NCBI GenBank assembly: GCA_030639495.1
Contig: DAOWCP010000097.1
Coordinates: forward strand, 1-7,895
DNA from: JAGLTN01 sp023135255
GTDB taxonomy: Bacteria > Planctomycetota > Phycisphaerae > Sedimentisphaerales > Anaerobacaceae
Direction: 5' to 3'
Length of the DNA: 7,895 nt
The translations under genes were made by a program, and so were the position numbers. Positions 5,866 to 7,895 of the stretch are shown here, piece by piece (the first letter of the stretch is position 1; each line of letters begins with the position of its first letter). The notes beneath the pieces are model-generated. The model was not told where the DNA came from. It did not search any database and worked only from the letters and a program-made list of their open reading frames with translations.

Positions 5866-6068
5866 AATGGGCGGTATTGGACTTGAACCAACGACCTCCT
5901 GCGTGTCGAGCCCGGATAGCTTTTACTTAGACATAATTTATACGCAAATTTGACACACTAATGAAGGGCTGAAACAATAACAATATAATATTTCAACTAA
6001 AATTAAACACATACCTAATTCAAAGATTACAGGGAACAAATATAAACGGAACAAAAACAGGACGATCT
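5866..6068 (-). repeat. Long direct repeat, copy 2 (arm plus tRNA-Val 3' half)
   Basis: 203 bp aligning end to end with 2443-2644, same orientation. The arm motifs corresponding to copy 1 are kept for the two nearest the tRNA half (GTGTGTCAAATTT and ATGTCTAAGTAAAA on the minus strand), while the third is degraded to GTATGTGTTTAATTT. Most differences from copy 1 are transitions, many A here for G in copy 1 on the plus strand. Together with 6069-6262 this accounts for the gene-free stretch right of the recombinase remnant. Confidence 0.85.
5868..5907 (-). pseudogene. 3' half of a tRNA-Val(GAC), copy 2
   Basis: Same structure as copy 1: GAC anticodon, GCAGG, AGGTC, T-stem GTTGG/CCAAT with loop TTCAAGT, ACCGCCC, A; no CCA encoded and no 5' half. 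The two differences from copy 1 fall at tRNA positions 47 and 60, both unpaired and naturally variable, so every base pair that can be checked is intact in both copies. Confidence 0.8.
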
Positions 6069-6262
6069 GTAGTCCATTGTTAGAATATATTTTAATCTCT
6101 GTATTTTTCATCAGTAAAAATTATCGTAAAATATGATTTTACAAGAATTAAATGATAAACTGTAGATACAATTCAGGGGGAGCTATATATTTTTGTACCA
6201 TACGTCATATATGAAAATTCATATTTTTTGCCTGTCAAAGTAGACATCATCAGGTGTCACTC
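6069..6262. other. AT-rich intergenic stretch with two small perfect palindromes
   Basis: No gene seen. GTAAAAT-ATG-ATTTTAC at 6126-6142 and ATATGAA-AA-TTCATAT at 6209-6224 are perfect inverted repeats. Neither is followed by a strong T-run on the minus strand, so I cannot call a terminator for the beta-helix gene. The second is followed by T5 on the plus strand. Confidence 0.4.
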
Positions 6263-7895
6263 TTACCAAAGCCATTCATCAGCAAAAGTAGCAAAATCGA
6301 TGAAATTAACAATCCTGTTTCTGTCGAGATCCTCACGTAACAAGGTCTCCTGGCAAAGCCATTCCTCCACCAATAATACCAAATCACTATAATCCACTAT
6401 GTTGTCATTGTTTAAATCTGCAATGTTCCCCACATCTGCCAAAGACATGCTCGCTTGTTGTGTTCCGCCATAAGCTCCCATATTTATACGCTTACCATGA
6501 GGCCATAATTCCGCCCCCCAATCAGAATTAGGATCGCCGACATCGATGCAGGAACTTTCGCTGTTATCTCTGATCCATCTCTCTTTGTTCTGGTCCCATC
6601 GGCCGGCTTTAGATGTAAGATGAAAATCACCATTATAAGGGTCAGCAAAAATACAATATATATTTACAGGTGGATTTATATTGCCGATACCGGAATAGCC
6701 TTCTTCAACACAACTGTACGCAACAGAAATGTCACCAGTTGTTGCAGTCTTATATATTTGGTTAGGGTAGTTTTCATAAAAAATGCAATTTTTAATATTT
6801 ATGCATCCATTGAACATAAAATGGCATGCTCCGCCTCTTTGAGTTGTCGTATTCCCGAAAAATGTGCAGTTAATTATATTCGCATCAGTATCACAAGCAT
6901 ATAGTGCACCTCCGCCATAATAGTAAGAAGGGAGATATCCTCCATTGCCCATAGCAAAATTATCAATAAAAAGACAGTTTTGTACTGTTGAATATGCCCC
7001 ATTAAAACCTACTCCGCCGCCCTGATTGTAATAAAGGCAGACATTATTTTTTATAAAACAGTCTCTGATAATTACATGACTGTCTTCACCCCCGTAGACA
7101 CCTCCCCCACTACTGTAAGTCGCCACATTCATGTAAATAGAACAATCCTTTAAAATAAAATCTCCGCCTGAGACTCCACCGCCTGAACGTGCTTTGTTAT
7201 CTTTAATAACACAGTTAATAATCAAAGGCGAAATATTGCCACCTGTTCCTATCGCACCTCCTTCAAAGGCTTGACAGTGGCTTATAATACAATTTTCAAT
7301 TCTCGGTCCGCTGTAATAACACATTATCCCGCCGCCATATTGATTGTAACCAACTAAACCTGATTTTATCGTTAAACCATTCAGAATTGAGTTCTGATCT
7401 TCACCGTTTTGAAATATAAATCCTCTGCCGGAATTTTCCAGATCAATAATGCAGTTCTTAGGCCCGTTTTCGCTCCTTACCGTGATTGCTTTGCCATTAA
7501 AATCAATATCTTTGTTACCTTGTCCCGTATATATCCCGTCAGCTATCCAGACAATGTCACCATCAGTTGAAGAATCTATAGCAGCCTGAATCGTCGAATA
7601 TTCATCCGACACATAAAGACCCACAGGTCTTTCAATGGTATTGAAACTGTAACTGTATGATCCACGATTTCCTGCTATGTCATCAGCCTCAATCACAACA
7701 TTATAACACTCCTGAGCAACCAGACCGCCCAGGTAAATATCATGTGTATCGCAAGGCTGGTTGCTCTCAGCAATCATTGTAAGCTCAGCCTCTGAACCTG
7801 AACCATATCGAACCATACTGCTCGTTAACTCATCGGTTTTGAATTCGATCCATGCACCGCTGCTTGTCACATTATGAATCTTTACATCAAATATA
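6263..7895 (-). CDS. Secreted fibronectin-III-like / parallel beta-helix / dockerin-like protein, 5' end outside window
   Basis: The frame is open to the right edge (…IFDVKIHNV before a GTG at 7870), so the start and any signal peptide lie outside; about 544 residues are visible. Domains in order: a fibronectin-III-like module (about 7620-7895) with TDELTSSMVRYGSG and DDIAGNRGSYSYSFNT; a right-handed parallel beta-helix (about 6640-7610) starting YSTIQAAIDSSTDGDIVWIA and continuing with turns rich in GGG and NC (for example GGGIMCYYSGPRIENCIISH); a closing segment with CIDVGDPNSDW and NMGAYGGT; and two dockerin-like calcium loops, DLNNDNIVDYSD and DLDRNRIVNFID, ending EWLW. Each loop has acidic or amide residues at positions 1, 3, 5, 9 and 12. 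This architecture is common in planctomycete extracellular proteins and may bind or degrade polysaccharide; no lyase active site is recognised. Confidence 0.9.
   Translation of the reverse strand, partial: IFDVKIHNVTSSGAWIEFKTDELTSSMVRYGSGSEAELTMIAESNQPCDTHDIYLGGLVAQECYNVVIEADDIAGNRGSYSYSFNTIERPVGLYVSDEYSTIQAAIDSSTDGDIVWIADGIYTGQGNKDIDFNGKAITVRSENGPKNCIIDLENSGRGFIFQNGEDQNSILNGLTIKSGLVGYNQYGGGIMCYYSGPRIENCIISHCQAFEGGAIGTGGNISPLIINCVIKDNKARSGGGVSGGDFILKDCSIYMNVATYSSGGGVYGGEDSHVIIRDCFIKNNVCLYYNQGGGVGFNGAYSTVQNCLFIDNFAMGNGGYLPSYYYGGGALYACDTDANIINCTFFGNTTTQRGGACHFMFNGCINIKNCIFYENYPNQIYKTATTGDISVAYSCVEEGYSGIGNINPPVNIYCIFADPYNGDFHLTSKAGRWDQNKERWIRDNSESSCIDVGDPNSDWGAELWPHGKRINMGAYGGTQQASMSLADVGNIADLNNDNIVDYSDLVLLVEEWLCQETLLREDLDRNRIVNFIDFATFADEWLW

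Larger units (their letters stand above)
2443..5907 (-). mobile_element. Putative tRNA-Val-targeted integrated cassette (integrase remnant, cargo, arm, att)
   Basis: The segment is bounded by two direct copies of a tRNA-Val 3' half, both on the minus strand. Reading right to left: tRNA half and terminator (5831-5907), truncated recombinase N-terminus (5623-5760), toroid gene, symporter gene, about 160-bp arm, second tRNA half (2445-2484). An element inserted in a tRNA 3' end has this order. Because the same arm also lies right of the 5868-5907 tRNA half, that half is itself the end of another element, so I infer tandem insertion. No complete integrase is present, so the unit would now be immobile or mobilised in trans. 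The boundaries are seen; the mobility claim is inferred. Confidence 0.5.

Noticed and set aside
5868..6068. A complete tRNA-Val split by a group I intron in the anticodon loop
   Set aside because: No 5' half (GGGCGGT acceptor strand, D-arm) is found upstream on the minus strand within the arm or the following 190 bp, and the arm shows no intron core.
1..7895. CRISPR array or a defence system
   Set aside because: No regularly spaced short repeats and no Cas, toxin-antitoxin or restriction-like proteins are visible.

Overview
The window comes from a planctomycete, most likely of the Phycisphaerae/Sedimentisphaerales type. This is inferred from protein style: a secreted fibronectin-III-like plus parallel beta-helix protein ending in a dockerin-like pair with the C-terminus ADEWLW, and a BlaI-type repressor next to an M56 (BlaR1-type) membrane protease with a long extracytoplasmic tail. 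All genes I accept are on the minus strand, so the biological order runs right to left.

Layout from right to left. (1) 6263-7895: 3' part of a large secreted beta-helix/dockerin protein whose start lies outside the window. (2) 5866-6068: a 203-bp repeat. Its left 40 bp read, on the minus strand, as the 3' half of a tRNA-Val(GAC), from the anticodon to the discriminator base. A rho-independent terminator follows. (3) 5623-5760 (open to 5832): a short reading frame resembling the extreme N-terminus of a planctomycete tyrosine recombinase, truncated. (4) 4481-5542 and 2678-4420: a two-gene unit encoding a predicted alpha-helical toroid protein of unknown function and an SSS-family sodium/solute symporter. 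(5) 2443-2644: a second copy of the 202-203-bp repeat, about 92% identical by hand alignment, again ending in the tRNA-Val 3' half and again followed by a (different) terminator. (6) 1-2231: the BlaI-type repressor and M56 protease operon, driven from a promoter that overlaps two matching palindromes. The protease runs off the left edge.

The most interesting reading is that 2443-6068 records tandem integration at the 3' end of a tRNA-Val gene. Each unit would have the order integrase - cargo - about 160-bp arm - tRNA 3' half. The symporter and toroid genes would be the cargo of one small, decayed unit, and the beta-helix gene would belong to the next one. The full tRNA gene would lie further right, outside the window. 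The repeats, the tRNA half and the terminators are directly visible; the element interpretation is inference.

Secondary points are a gap-free 81-residue internal duplication in the M56 sensor tail, a 22-bp tandem duplication of the symporter's translation start that creates an out-of-frame decoy start, and a paired operator with three-helical-turn spacing in front of the repressor gene.
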